A stretch of 64,000 bases of DNA from Myxococcales bacterium (GCA_016709545.1 JADJMO010000010.1:232654-296653); one strand, 5' to 3'; positions 44,893 through 53,005 are shown, counted from the first letter of the stretch. Notes: generated by a model from the letters alone, not told the origin. A program made the numbers and translations.

Positions 44893-45276
44893 TCAGACTG
44901 TGGGGAGCCGCTGCTTCACCCACGCATCCGCTTCGCCGAACGTCGGGACGACCACGCTCTCGTACGCCGGCGGCTGCAGCCAGAGGATCGCGGTGAGCGT
45001 TCCCCGCACCACGCTCGACGGGATGACGAACGCTGCGCCCGCGCAGTACTGGCGCAGGAGCGGCTCGCCCTCGCGCAGCGCCTCGGCCTGCTTGCGGCGC
45101 TCGAGGGCGTTGGGGGAGCGCGCCCGGGTCGCGTCGAGGATGATCGCGAAGCGCTGGCGCCGGCGCAGGTTGTCGCGGTGCCACGCGAGGTACTCGTCGA
45201 ACTCGGCGGCGGTCCAGTCGGCCCCGAACCGGGCCACGAGCAAGGGGAAGCGTGTGTCGTCGAGCGCGATGCCCAC
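44893..45276 (-). CDS. STAS/SpoIIAA-like protein
   Basis: A 127-residue protein, with GTG start at 45276. FPLLVARFGADWTAAEFDEYLA, RFAIILDATRARSPN and RKQAEALREGEPLLRQYC followed by a hydrophobic strand and PTFGEADAWVKQRL give the strand-helix pattern of SpoIIAA/STAS-like domains common in myxobacteria. The phosphorylatable Ser of true anti-anti-sigma factors is not obvious. Its stop lies just past inverted-repeat copy 1. The LuxR-type gene ends 45 bases from its start, on the same strand. Confidence 0.65.
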   Translation of the reverse strand: MGIALDDTRFPLLVARFGADWTAAEFDEYLAWHRDNLRRRQRFAIILDATRARSPNALERRKQAEALREGEPLLRQYCAGAAFVIPSSVVRGTLTAILWLQPPAYESVVVPTFGEADAWVKQRLPTV

Positions 45277-45321
45277 GGCAGAGAGGATGACACCGATCTG
45301 CCCCGGTTTCAGCTCGGAAAC

Positions 45322-45903
45322 TCAGAGGATGACGATGCCCCGGCGGACCCCGCGCACGACCGCCTCGGTGCGCGTGGATGCGCCGAGCTTGCCGAGGATC
45401 GCGTTGACGTGGAACTTGACCGTGTGATCGCTGATGGAGAGCTTGGCGGCGATCTCCTTGTTGGCGAGGCCGGCCGACAGGTGCTGGAGCACCTCGAGCT
45501 CGCGCGGCGTGAGCTCGTCTCCCTCGGGCGTGGCGTCGGGCGCGACGCGACCGAGCGCGGGGACGAACTCGGGGTCGATCACGGTGACGCCCGCGCGCGC
45601 GGCGGCGAGGGCGGCGGCGAGGCGCGCGCCGTCGGTGTCCCGGCCGAGGACCCCGCGGGCGCCCGCCGCGAGCAGATCGCCCGTGGGCTGCGCGGAGGAC
45701 ACGAGCACGACGACCGGCGTCGAGCGACCGAGCGCGCGGGAGAGGGCCTCGTCACGGTTGCCAGGAGGCTGAACCGGGCCGAGGTCCCACACGAGCACCT
45801 CGCCCGCCTCCTCGACGACCTCGAGCCCGGCGCGCTCGAGGGCGAGCCGCAGCCCGGCGCGCGCGAGGGCGTCGGTGCCGGCGATGGAGACGCGCAGATC
45901 CAT
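45322..45903 (-). CDS. LuxR/NarL-type regulator with degenerate receiver domain
   Basis: A 193-residue response-regulator-like protein. The C-terminal LuxR helix-turn-helix is clear: LTPRELEVLQHLSAGLANKE and ISDHTVKFHVNAILGKLGA. The N-terminal 110 residues have the size and strand order of a receiver domain. However, the acidic pair near the start is replaced (SIAGTDALARAG), the conserved Lys before the last helix is absent (GVLGRDTD), and only the Asp in VLVWDLG is at the phospho-acceptor place. It may therefore act without phosphorylation. It is divergent from the HtrA-like gene (130 bases), with which it is probably linked. Confidence 0.82.
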   Translation of the reverse strand: MDLRVSIAGTDALARAGLRLALERAGLEVVEEAGEVLVWDLGPVQPPGNRDEALSRALGRSTPVVVLVSSAQPTGDLLAAGARGVLGRDTDGARLAAALAAARAGVTVIDPEFVPALGRVAPDATPEGDELTPRELEVLQHLSAGLANKEIAAKLSISDHTVKFHVNAILGKLGASTRTEAVVRGVRRGIVIL

Positions 45904-46033
45904 GGGCTTCCTCTGCGATGCCGCGAACCGCCCGGAGGGCACATCGGCCGAACGGGTGGGGACGGCGCTGCCTGAACGACCGATGTGCGGGCGCGCCGGC
46001 GTGCGTAGGGTGGAGTCCACGGAGGCGAGCAGC

Positions 46034-46969
46034 ATGTTGGATCTTTCGCAGGGGCTCGCGGACATCGTCGCCAGGAACGGCGACGGCATCGTCCGCATCG
46101 AGAGTGGATGCCGCGGAGGGGGCTCGGGTCTCGTCTGGGCCGCGGATCGCGTGGTGACGGCGGCGCACCTCCTCGAGGACGACACCGTGCGCGTGGGTCT
46201 TCCCGACGGAAGGAGCGTCGAGGCCAAGGTGCTCGGGCGCGACGAGGGCACCGACGTGGCGCTGCTCGGGCTCGACGGAGAGAAGCTCGTTCCGCCCGCG
46301 CGCGTGGGCCTCGACGACGCGAAGGTCGGCCACCTGACGATCTCGCTCGCGCGCCCTGGAAAGACGGTGCGCGCCGCGCTCGGCATGATCGGCACGCTCG
46401 GCGAGGCGTTCCGCGCGCGGGGCGGCGGCAAGATCGACCGCTACCTGCAGCCCGACGGCGGGATACCGGCGGGATTCGCGGGCGGCGCGCTCTTCGATCT
46501 GCACGGTCGGGTACTCGGGCTCAACACCCCGGCGTTGCACCCGGAGGCCGGTCTGACCATCCCGACCACCACCCTCGAGCGCGTCGTCGCCGAGATCGCG
46601 GCGCACGGCCGGGTGCGGCGCGGGTACTTCGGCGTCGGCGTGGCGCCGGTGCGGCTCCCGGGCGCCCTCTCGCAGAAGTACGGGCAGCACGGCGCGGCGA
46701 TCGTCGTCGCGATCGAGCCCGGAGGGCCCTCGGAGAAGGGCGGCCTCGTGCTCGGCGACGTGCTGCTGTCGATCGACGGACAGGTCGTCGAGGGCCCGCG
46801 GGAGCTCTCGGCGTTGCTCGAGGGGCGCATCGACGTGGACGTCCACGTGAAGCTCCTGCGCGCCGGGGCGCCCACCGAGGCGACCGTCCACGCGACGGCC
46901 CGGCCCCTGATTTCGGGCGGTGTCGAAGAGTGCCCCCGGGCTGAAGCCCGGGGCACCGACGGCCGCTGA
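46034..46969 (+). CDS. HtrA/trypsin-like PDZ protein lacking the catalytic serine
   Basis: A 311-residue protein with a trypsin-like fold and a PDZ domain. His45 (VVTAAHLLED) and Asp74 (EGTDVALLGL) are kept, but the G-x-S-G-G motif reads PAGFAGGALF, with Ala149 (GCG at 46478-46480) in place of Ser. The PDZ part starts RRGYFGVGVAPVRLPG and has LVLGDVLLSIDGQVV. No signal peptide is seen. It should be inactive as a protease and could serve as a binding or sensory protein. GGAGG lies eight bases before ATG 46034. The last 16 codons (from about 46921) are inside inverted-repeat copy 2, which supplies the stop. Confidence 0.85.
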   Translation: MLDLSQGLADIVARNGDGIVRIESGCRGGGSGLVWAADRVVTAAHLLEDDTVRVGLPDGRSVEAKVLGRDEGTDVALLGLDGEKLVPPARVGLDDAKVGHLTISLARPGKTVRAALGMIGTLGEAFRARGGGKIDRYLQPDGGIPAGFAGGALFDLHGRVLGLNTPALHPEAGLTIPTTTLERVVAEIAAHGRVRRGYFGVGVAPVRLPGALSQKYGQHGAAIVVAIEPGGPSEKGGLVLGDVLLSIDGQVVEGPRELSALLEGRIDVDVHVKLLRAGAPTEATVHATARPLISGGVEECPRAEARGTDGR

Positions 46970-47138
46970 AGCCCGGGGCATCCCCCGGGCTCGACGCCAC
47001 GCGGGCCTGGCTGGACTCCCATTCTGCTGGTCCTCTGCAACGCGAGGTCAGCCTGCGATTCGGGACGTGAAGCCCGGGGTGAAAGGCCCCGGGCTTGCGG
47101 TGCTGTCGGTGCCCCGGGCTTCAGCCCGGGGGCCATTC
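46921..47138. repeat. Structured inverted-repeat element, copy 2 (MITE-like)
   Basis: About 218 bases, starting TGTCGAAGAGTGCCCCCGGG and ending in its near-complement. The same terminal palindromes and internal AAGCCCGGGG/CCCCGGGCTT hairpin occur as in copy 1, in the same orientation, 2.2 kb away. The left end overlaps the 3' end of the HtrA-like gene. No target duplication is obvious to the eye. It lies 68 bases before the SGNH operon. Confidence 0.8.
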
Positions 47139-47206
47139 TTGGCGCTCTGGAAGAATCCTCGTCACGGAATAGGCTCCTCGGACGACGTCGTTCGTAGAGG
47201 AGCTCC

Positions 47207-49045
47207 ATGTCCGACCCCGAGGCGCGCGGCGCGCCGAGAACGCGCCTGCGCCGCCGTGCGCTGCGTGGCTTGCAGATCGTGGCCGGCCTCGCGGTCGGCG
47301 TGGTGCTGGCGGAGGGGATCTTCCGCCTGCGCGACCGCGGCGCGTTCCCGCACCTGAACCTGTACCGGCCGGACGCCGACCTCGGCGTGCGGCTCCGGCC
47401 GAACACCACCCAGAAGCTCGCGGTCGGCAAGAACAACCCGATCACCTCGGTGACGATCGACGCCGAGGGGTACCGCGCGCTCGAGGCGCCGGGGCAGCCG
47501 CGCAACGACGCGCCCGCAGGCGTGCTGGCGATCGGGGATTCGCAGGTGTTCGGGCTCGGGGTCGAGGGCGAGCAGACCTTCGTCGCCGAGCTCGGACGGC
47601 TCGCGGGGAAGGCCGCCTACGACGGTGGTGTGCCCACGTACGGACCGGCCGAATACCAGGTCGTCCTCGACGAGCTGCTCGCGCGCAAGAAGCCCGCGGT
47701 CGTGGTCTACGTCGTGAACTTCGCCAACGACCTCTTCGAGGCCAACCGGCCGAACAAGACGCGACACTTCGTGTGGGACGGCTGGGCGGTGCGCGCCGAG
47801 GCCGCGCCGGCCTCGTGGACCGAGTTCCCCGGGCGCACCTGGCTGTTCCGCGACTCGCACGCGTTCTTCTGGCTGCGGCGCGCGGTGGCGCGGTTCGGGC
47901 CCGGCATCGAGACCATCGACTTCCGCTCGGAGGGCAACTTCGCGGACCTCGTGCTCGCGGGCAAGAGCGCGACCGCAGCCCACGGCGATGCGCAGACGTC
48001 GGGCGACAAGATCGTGGCCGACTGGGAGAAGTCGATGGCCGAGATCACGAGCGCCGCCGACGACCAGCAGAAGAAGCTCGCCGACCTGGCGTTCGGCAAG
48101 TGGCCCGACCTCGCGAAGACGAAGGAGGGCGCGGCCTACCAGAAGGGCAAGGGCAACCCGGGCGACATCGTGTCCGAGCGGCTCATCCTCTCGGAGGCGG
48201 CGACCGGCCCGGGCCAGCGCATCCAGGAGCTGACGGCCGGCGCGAAGATCCGCGCGCGCGTGGAGGAGATCATCCGCAAGCGCGCCGAGGAGGCCGCGGA
48301 CGCCGAGGAATCGAAGGCGATCCTCGCCACGTTCGAGGAGCGGGCGCGGCTCGAGAAGCGCATCGCGTCGCTGCGCGCGCTGCCGCTCCGGTTCCTCACC
48401 GCCGCCTCGCCGCTCGCCCCCTGGCTCGAGAAGGCCAAGAAGAGCTGCGACGCCCACAAGGCGCGCCTCGTCGTGGTCGCGCTGCCGCTCGACGTGCAGG
48501 TCTCGCCGACCGAGTTCGCCAAGTACGGGGTGGGCGTCGAGGACACGACGCCGACGATGATCCTGCTGCGCGACCTCGTGCAGACGGCCACCGCACTGGG
48601 CATCTCTTCGGTGGACGCGACCGCGCCGCTCGCGGCGGCGGAGCCGGGCGCGTTCCTCGACGGCGACCTGCACATGACCCCGAAGGGGCACGCCGCGCTG
48701 GCGAAGGCCATCTTCGCTCGCCTCGCGCTGCCGGACCCGCAGGCGCCGAAAGAGGCGCCCCCGCGGCCGGTGGGGCTCGCCAAGCTCGAGGCCTGCGCCA
48801 AGGCCGAGGGCTCGACGACGCCGATGGGGTTGCCCGACTACGACTGTCTGCGCACCTACCTCAAGGACTGCAAGAAGCTGCTCGCGTGCCAGCACGGTGA
48901 GGCGGGCGCGAAGCCGAAGTGCCTGCCGGGCCAGAGCAACGGTGGCAAGCTGCACCGGTGCTTCCAGACGTGCACCGAGAGCAAGCCCGTGTGCAACGCG
49001 GGCACGTGCACCGTGACGGCCAAGGGGGTGAGCCTGTGCATGTGA
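47207..49045 (+). CDS. SGNH/GDSL-type hydrolase, membrane-anchored, Cys-rich C-terminus
   Basis: A 612-residue protein with one N-terminal membrane helix (LQIVAGLAVGVVLAEGIF, about 22-39) and an SGNH-hydrolase fold. Block I is LAIGDSQVFGLG (Ser111-112 region), block III has VNFANDLFE (Asn), and block V is DGDLHMTPKGH (Asp/His, about 484-494). A long helical insertion (about 265-400, rich in Lys/Glu/Ala) splits the domain. The last 70 residues hold nine cysteines (LKDCKKLLACQHGE, CFQTCTESKPVCNAGTC). Such proteins often add or remove acyl groups on extracellular polysaccharide. First gene of a four-gene coupled operon; its TGA overlaps the next GTG. Confidence 0.87.
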   Translation: MSDPEARGAPRTRLRRRALRGLQIVAGLAVGVVLAEGIFRLRDRGAFPHLNLYRPDADLGVRLRPNTTQKLAVGKNNPITSVTIDAEGYRALEAPGQPRNDAPAGVLAIGDSQVFGLGVEGEQTFVAELGRLAGKAAYDGGVPTYGPAEYQVVLDELLARKKPAVVVYVVNFANDLFEANRPNKTRHFVWDGWAVRAEAAPASWTEFPGRTWLFRDSHAFFWLRRAVARFGPGIETIDFRSEGNFADLVLAGKSATAAHGDAQTSGDKIVADWEKSMAEITSAADDQQKKLADLAFGKWPDLAKTKEGAAYQKGKGNPGDIVSERLILSEAATGPGQRIQELTAGAKIRARVEEIIRKRAEEAADAEESKAILATFEERARLEKRIASLRALPLRFLTAASPLAPWLEKAKKSCDAHKARLVVVALPLDVQVSPTEFAKYGVGVEDTTPTMILLRDLVQTATALGISSVDATAPLAAAEPGAFLDGDLHMTPKGHAALAKAIFARLALPDPQAPKEAPPRPVGLAKLEACAKAEGSTTPMGLPDYDCLRTYLKDCKKLLACQHGEAGAKPKCLPGQSNGGKLHRCFQTCTESKPVCNAGTCTVTAKGVSLCM

Positions 49046-49692
49046 GGCTCGCGTCGCTGCTCGCGCCGTTCACGCTCGGGTCCCCGCGCCGACGGGCGCG
49101 GCTGCTCGCGGCGTTCGCGCGCGCCGAGCACGCGAGCATGCTCGATCTGCGGCTCGCGGCCGCGGCCACGCCGTCGCCCGCGCGCCAGGCCGCCTACCTC
49201 TCGCACGCGCTCGACGAGGAGCGGCACGCGCGCACCTTCGCGGCGGCCGCGCGCGAGAACGGCGGGAGCGATCCGGTGCTCGGCGACGCCGAGGACCTGT
49301 TCGCGCGGCGCGGAGAGCTCGGGTTCCTCGCCTTCGTGCACCACGGGGAGTCGCGCGGCCGAAGGCAGTTCGCGGCGCTCGCGACGCGGGCGGAGCGGCT
49401 CGGGGACGCGCGGCTCGCGACCACGCTCACCGCGATCGCGACCGACGAGGCGCAACACGAGTCGTACACGGGGGCGTTGCTGGTCGAGCTCTCCGGCAGC
49501 GAAGCGGGGGCGCGCAAGGCGCTGCGGCGCGCGCGGGCCTGGGAGGCGTGGCGCACGTTCCGCCGGGTGGGCCGCGCGATGGCCGGCGTGGTGTGGACGG
49601 TCTCGATGACGCTGCTCTACTTCGCGCTCCTGCCGTTCGTGCTGCTCGTGCTCGTGGCGCGGCCGGCCCGCCGCGGGCTCGTGCCGCGATGA
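49042..49692 (+). CDS. Ferritin-like diiron protein with C-terminal membrane helix
   Basis: A 216-residue protein starting with GTG 49042 inside the end of the SGNH gene. It has a four-helix ferritin-like core with E-H-A (AFARAEHASMLDL), E-E-R-H (HALDEERHARTF, about 56-64), H-H-G-E-S and D-E-A-Q-H-E (about 134-139), consistent with a diiron site. The C-terminus has a hydrophobic stretch (VVWTVSMTLLYFALLPFVLL), so it is probably tethered at the inner membrane. Ferritin-like oxygenases act on lipids, amines or quinones; no substrate can be assigned. Its stop overlaps the carbamoyltransferase start, so stoichiometric expression is likely. Confidence 0.8.
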   Translation: MRLASLLAPFTLGSPRRRARLLAAFARAEHASMLDLRLAAAATPSPARQAAYLSHALDEERHARTFAAAARENGGSDPVLGDAEDLFARRGELGFLAFVHHGESRGRRQFAALATRAERLGDARLATTLTAIATDEAQHESYTGALLVELSGSEAGARKALRRARAWEAWRTFRRVGRAMAGVVWTVSMTLLYFALLPFVLLVLVARPARRGLVPR

Positions 49693-51380
49693 GCGCGGTG
49701 CTCGGGATCTCCGGCGGCTACCACGACGCAGCGGCGGCACTGGTGGTCGATGGCGTGGTGGTGGCCGCGCTGCAGGAGGAGCGCCTCTCGCGTGTGAAGA
49801 ACGACCCCTCGCCGCCGCTCCGCGCGGCGCGCGCGTGCCTGTCGATCGGCGGGATCGCGGCGCCCGATCGGGTGGTGTTCTACGAGAACCCCTACGCGCG
49901 GATCGAGCGGGTGCTCGTTTCGCTCCTGCGCGGGTTTCCCCGCACCTTTCGCCAGTTTCCGCGCGCGATCGGCGCACAGCTCGGGAGCAAGCTCTGGATC
50001 CTCGACGACCTCGCCGAGGGCCTCGGCGTGCCGCGCGCGAAGGTCACCTTCGTGGCCCACCACGAGGCGCACGCCGCGAGCGCGTTCTACGCGAGCCCCT
50101 ACCCGCGCGCGGCGGTGCTCACGGTGGACGGCGTCGGCGAGGAGGCCGCGACGGCGATCTGGCACGGCACCGAACAAGGGCTCCGCGAGGTCGCCCACGT
50201 GGACTACCCGTGCTCGCTCGGGCTGCTCTACGCCGCGTTCACGGCCTACCTCGGGTTCGCGGTGAACGAGGGCGAATACAAGGTGATGGGGCTCGCCGCG
50301 TGGGGATCGCCGCGCCGCCGCGAGGAGCTCGCGAAGGTGGTGCAGCTGTCGTCGGACGGCGGCTACGAGCTCGACCTCTCGTACTTCGCGTTCCACACCG
50401 ACACCGAGCTCGGGTTCTCGTCGAAGCTCGAGGCGCTGCTCGGACCGCGCAGGCCCGCGGAGAGACCGTGGGACCTAGAGACCGCCGAGGATCGCGCCTA
50501 CGCGGACGTCGCCGCCAGCCTGCAGGCTCTGCTCGAGGACGCGCTGCTGGGCCTCGCGCGCACGGCCCGCAAGCGCACCGAAGAAGAGTGCCTGTGCCTC
50601 GCGGGCGGGGTCGCGCTCAACGCGGTGGCCAACGCGCGGATCGCGCGGGAGGCCGGCTTCTCCAGGGTGTTCGTGCAGCCGGCCGCGGGTGATGCTGGCG
50701 GCGCGCTCGGGGCGGCGATCCTCGGCGCGATGAAGGACGGTGCCCCGCGCCCCGCGCCGATGCGTGACGCCGCGCTCGGGGTCGCGGTCGACGCCGGAGA
50801 GGCGAACATGCTGGCGTCGGCGCTCGGCTTCGCGGTGAAGCGGGTCGACGATCGCGACGCCGAGGTCGCCGGGAGGCTCTCGCGCGGCGAGGTGATCGCG
50901 TTTGTGGATGGTCGCTGCGAGTTCGGGCCGCGCGCTCTCGGCCAGCGCTCGATCCTCGCCGACCCACGCGCCGCGGCCACGCGCGAGCGGATCAACCGCG
51001 CGGTGAAGCGCCGCGAACCGTTCCGGCCGTTCGCGCCCTCGGCGCTCGCGGGGACGGAGCTCCGCTGGTACGACGAGCCCGGGGACGACATGACGCGCTT
51101 CATGACCACGGTTCGCCGCGCGAAGGACACGACCCTCGGGGCGGTCACCCACGTCGATGGCACCGCGCGGCTGCACACGGTCGACCCAGAATCGCGGTTC
51201 GGCGCGTTGCTCTCGGCGGTGGAGCGCGAATCCGGGATCCCCGTGGTGCTGAACACGTCGCTGAACGGCGCGGGCGAGCCCATCTGCGCAACGGCGGCGG
51301 ACGCGGTCGCGTTCTTCGCCGCGCACGCGGTGGACGCGCTCGTGGTGGAGGACGTGGTCGTGACCCGGAGGCCGTCGTGA
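49689..51380 (+). CDS. Carbamoyltransferase (NodU/CmcH/TobZ family)
   Basis: A 563-residue enzyme. The N-terminal part begins VLGISGGYHDAAAALVVDG and has the ATP/carbamoyl site motif AHHEAHAASAFYASPY (about 123-138), VDGVGEEAA, NEGEYKVMGLAA and CLAGGVALNAVANARI. The C-terminal part has GRCEFGPRALGQRSILADPR (about 407-426), FRPFAPSAL and NTSLNGAGEPI. These enzymes use carbamoyl phosphate and ATP to carbamoylate hydroxyls of nodulation factors, antibiotics or polysaccharides. The neighbours (SGNH hydrolase and a DUF5989 peptide) recur with carbamoyltransferases in polysaccharide or small-molecule loci. ATG overlaps the upstream TGA (ATGA). Confidence 0.93.
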   Translation: MSAVLGISGGYHDAAAALVVDGVVVAALQEERLSRVKNDPSPPLRAARACLSIGGIAAPDRVVFYENPYARIERVLVSLLRGFPRTFRQFPRAIGAQLGSKLWILDDLAEGLGVPRAKVTFVAHHEAHAASAFYASPYPRAAVLTVDGVGEEAATAIWHGTEQGLREVAHVDYPCSLGLLYAAFTAYLGFAVNEGEYKVMGLAAWGSPRRREELAKVVQLSSDGGYELDLSYFAFHTDTELGFSSKLEALLGPRRPAERPWDLETAEDRAYADVAASLQALLEDALLGLARTARKRTEEECLCLAGGVALNAVANARIAREAGFSRVFVQPAAGDAGGALGAAILGAMKDGAPRPAPMRDAALGVAVDAGEANMLASALGFAVKRVDDRDAEVAGRLSRGEVIAFVDGRCEFGPRALGQRSILADPRAAATRERINRAVKRREPFRPFAPSALAGTELRWYDEPGDDMTRFMTTVRRAKDTTLGAVTHVDGTARLHTVDPESRFGALLSAVERESGIPVVLNTSLNGAGEPICATAADAVAFFAAHAVDALVVEDVVVTRRPS

Positions 51381-51538
51381 GCCGGTTGCGCACGGTGGCC
51401 GGGCTGCTCGGCCACTTCCTGCACCGGCAGCGGTTCTTCCTCGCGCCGCTGCTCCTCGTGCTCTTGGCGGCGGCGGTGCTGCTGGTGCTGACGGGTGGGC
51501 TCTCGTACGTGGCCCCGTTCGTGTACGCGATCTTCTAG
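51377..51538 (+). CDS. DUF5989-type single-span membrane peptide
   Basis: A 53-residue peptide starting at GTG 51377, overlapping the carbamoyltransferase stop. It reads S-R-L-R-T-V-A-G-L-L-G-H-F, then a basic R-Q-R-F-F, one hydrophobic helix (APLLLVLLAAAVLLVL) and the ending YVAPFVYAIF. Length, the single helix and the aromatic A-P-F-x-Y-x-x-F end match DUF5989 peptides, which are typically encoded right after carbamoyltransferases. It was too short to stand out by length. It may tether or regulate the carbamoyltransferase at the membrane. The TAG stop shares CTAG with the convergent gene. Confidence 0.8.
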   Translation: MSRLRTVAGLLGHFLHRQRFFLAPLLLVLLAAAVLLVLTGGLSYVAPFVYAIF

Positions 51539-51840
51539 GGCTCGAGCGGGGACGCCAGGGCCTCGACGACGGCCTTCACCACGTCGTCGAGGCTGCCCTC
51601 GGCGAGCGGCCGATGGTCGGCGGCGCGGGCTTCGTATCGATCCGCTGTGAGGACGTAAGGCAGGCTGCTGTACGGATAGTCGGAATGATGACTGAAGTGG
51701 AGATTGTCGAGGCTCGTGTAGGGATACAACCGACGCAGCATGGGCTCTTGGTAGGCCCGTTCGGCGATCCGTCGAATGGACTCGCGTTCGTGCTCGAGCA
51801 CGAACTGCCAGGCGGCCTCGAAGTCCACCGGGTCACTCAT
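51535..51840 (-). CDS. DUF6193-like protein
   Basis: A 101-residue protein with LRRLYPYTSLDNLHFSHHSD, YPYSSLPYVLTADRYEARAA and LDDVVKAVVEAL. The P-Y-T-S-x-x-x-L-H-F-S and Y-P-Y phrases resemble DUF6193 proteins of actinobacteria, of unknown function. No signal peptide. The ATG overlaps the end of the upstream gene by eight bases. The stop codon overlaps that of the DUF5989 gene on the opposite strand (CTAG 51535-51538). Confidence 0.65.
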   Translation of the reverse strand: MSDPVDFEAAWQFVLEHERESIRRIAERAYQEPMLRRLYPYTSLDNLHFSHHSDYPYSSLPYVLTADRYEARAADHRPLAEGSLDDVVKAVVEALASPLEP

Positions 51841-52255
51841 CGCGCCGCCTCTCGCTCAAGTAGCGTCTGATGACCTCTAGCTCGCCCGGACTCTGGGCGA
51901 GGGAAGGAAGCCAGTAGACGGCGCGTGCCACCTCCAGGGGATGGGACTGCTCGTGCTCGGCGAGTCTGTGAACGAGGCGTCGGCACCCGAGCCGCCTCGC
52001 TGCGACGATCAGCCATGGCCGCACGCTGGATGCATCGGAGCACCCCAATCCGAAGGCGAGCAGTGCCTCGAAAGAACGCTTGTCGTCGAGCGCGGCCTCC
52101 GCCAGCGCGAGCCACTGCCCTATGCCCAACCGATGCCGCTGCTGGAGGACGAGGACCCGCGTGAGAAAGTCCAGTCGCTCGGACTCGGGTCGCGAAGCGA
52201 GCCACCGCTCGACCTCCACCTCCCACACCCCGTCCGGGGCGCGGCCGAAAAGCAT
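51833..52255 (-). CDS. Hypothetical helical protein
   Basis: A 140-residue protein starting MLFGRAPDGVWEVEVERWLA, rich in Leu, Ala and Arg. It contains repeated helix-length segments (DFLTRVLVLQQRHRLGIGQW, SFEALLAFGLGCSDASSV, RRLVHRLAEHEQSHPLEVAR) that resemble HEAT-like or TPR-like helices. I do not recognise a family. The gene starts 24 bases after the ferritin-like gene ends, and overlaps the DUF6193-like gene (eight bases). It is probably part of the kinase/FHA transcript. Confidence 0.55.
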   Translation of the reverse strand: MLFGRAPDGVWEVEVERWLASRPESERLDFLTRVLVLQQRHRLGIGQWLALAEAALDDKRSFEALLAFGLGCSDASSVRPWLIVAARRLGCRRLVHRLAEHEQSHPLEVARAVYWLPSLAQSPGELEVIRRYLSERRRDE

Positions 52256-52279
52256 CGTTCGGGTCCATGGAGGCGCGCG

Positions 52280-53005
52280 CTACCCGCCCCACGCGGCGCG
52301 GGCGTCGAACCCCAGCTTCTTGAACCGCGGGACCCAGTCGCGCTCCAGCGTGCGCGTCACGACGGCCCCGTAGCGCGCCGGCGCCATCAGGCCCCACGCG
52401 CGGTCCTTGGGCGAGATGGCGTCGATGTCCGCGACGCCGGGCGGCGCGTACGTGCCGCGGATCCGGCGGAAGAACAGCGGCAGCTCCGCCGCCACCACCG
52501 CGCGCAGCTGCTCCTGCAGCGGGTGCTCCTCGAGCAACCACGTGAGCGCCGTCCACCCGAAGTCGCGGTGGCGCACCTCGTCGCGGAGCACGCGGTCGAG
52601 CACCCGCTTGGCCACCGACACCGTGCAGTGCTCGCGCAGGTTCTTGAACAGCGGCACCGCGATCGTCTCGCCGATGCAGAACACGTCCACCACCACGCGC
52701 AGCACGTCGAGCTCGAGGGGGTCCGAGGTGCGCGAGAGCTCGAGCGTCTCGCGCGGGATGTGCGGCAACGACTCGCCGCCCGCCGCGCCGTAGCAGCGGA
52801 AGCTGAGGTCTGCGTGCGCGACCTCGTCCGAGGCGATGCGCATCGCGAGCTTCACGAGGTCGGGCGAGGCTCCGATCTGCAGCAACCACAGACCGAGGTG
52901 CTGGGTGATCGCGGCCGAGCGGTATTCGGCCTCCACGCGGCGGAGCCACTCGCCGCGGACGCTGTCGCTGGCCTCGTGCTTGGGGGCGCGCTTCTTGGCG
53001 GTCAT
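52280..53005 (-). CDS. Ferritin-like diiron protein of the kinase/FHA cluster
   Basis: A 241-residue protein with two diiron-type E-x-x-H motifs: IASDEVAHADLSFRCYG (Glu61, His64) and LRDEVRHRDFGWTALTWLLE (about 138-157). Further acidic helices (RRVEAEYRSAAITQHLGLWL, VDVFCIGETIAVPLF) complete a ferritin-like bundle. Myxobacterial genomes carry many such proteins without known function. The start at 53005 overlaps the kinase stop (ATGA); an alternative ATG at 53026 lies inside the kinase. No signal peptide. The sequence is different from the other two ferritin-like proteins in the window. Confidence 0.78.
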   Translation of the reverse strand: MTAKKRAPKHEASDSVRGEWLRRVEAEYRSAAITQHLGLWLLQIGASPDLVKLAMRIASDEVAHADLSFRCYGAAGGESLPHIPRETLELSRTSDPLELDVLRVVVDVFCIGETIAVPLFKNLREHCTVSVAKRVLDRVLRDEVRHRDFGWTALTWLLEEHPLQEQLRAVVAAELPLFFRRIRGTYAPPGVADIDAISPKDRAWGLMAPARYGAVVTRTLERDWVPRFKKLGFDARAAWGG

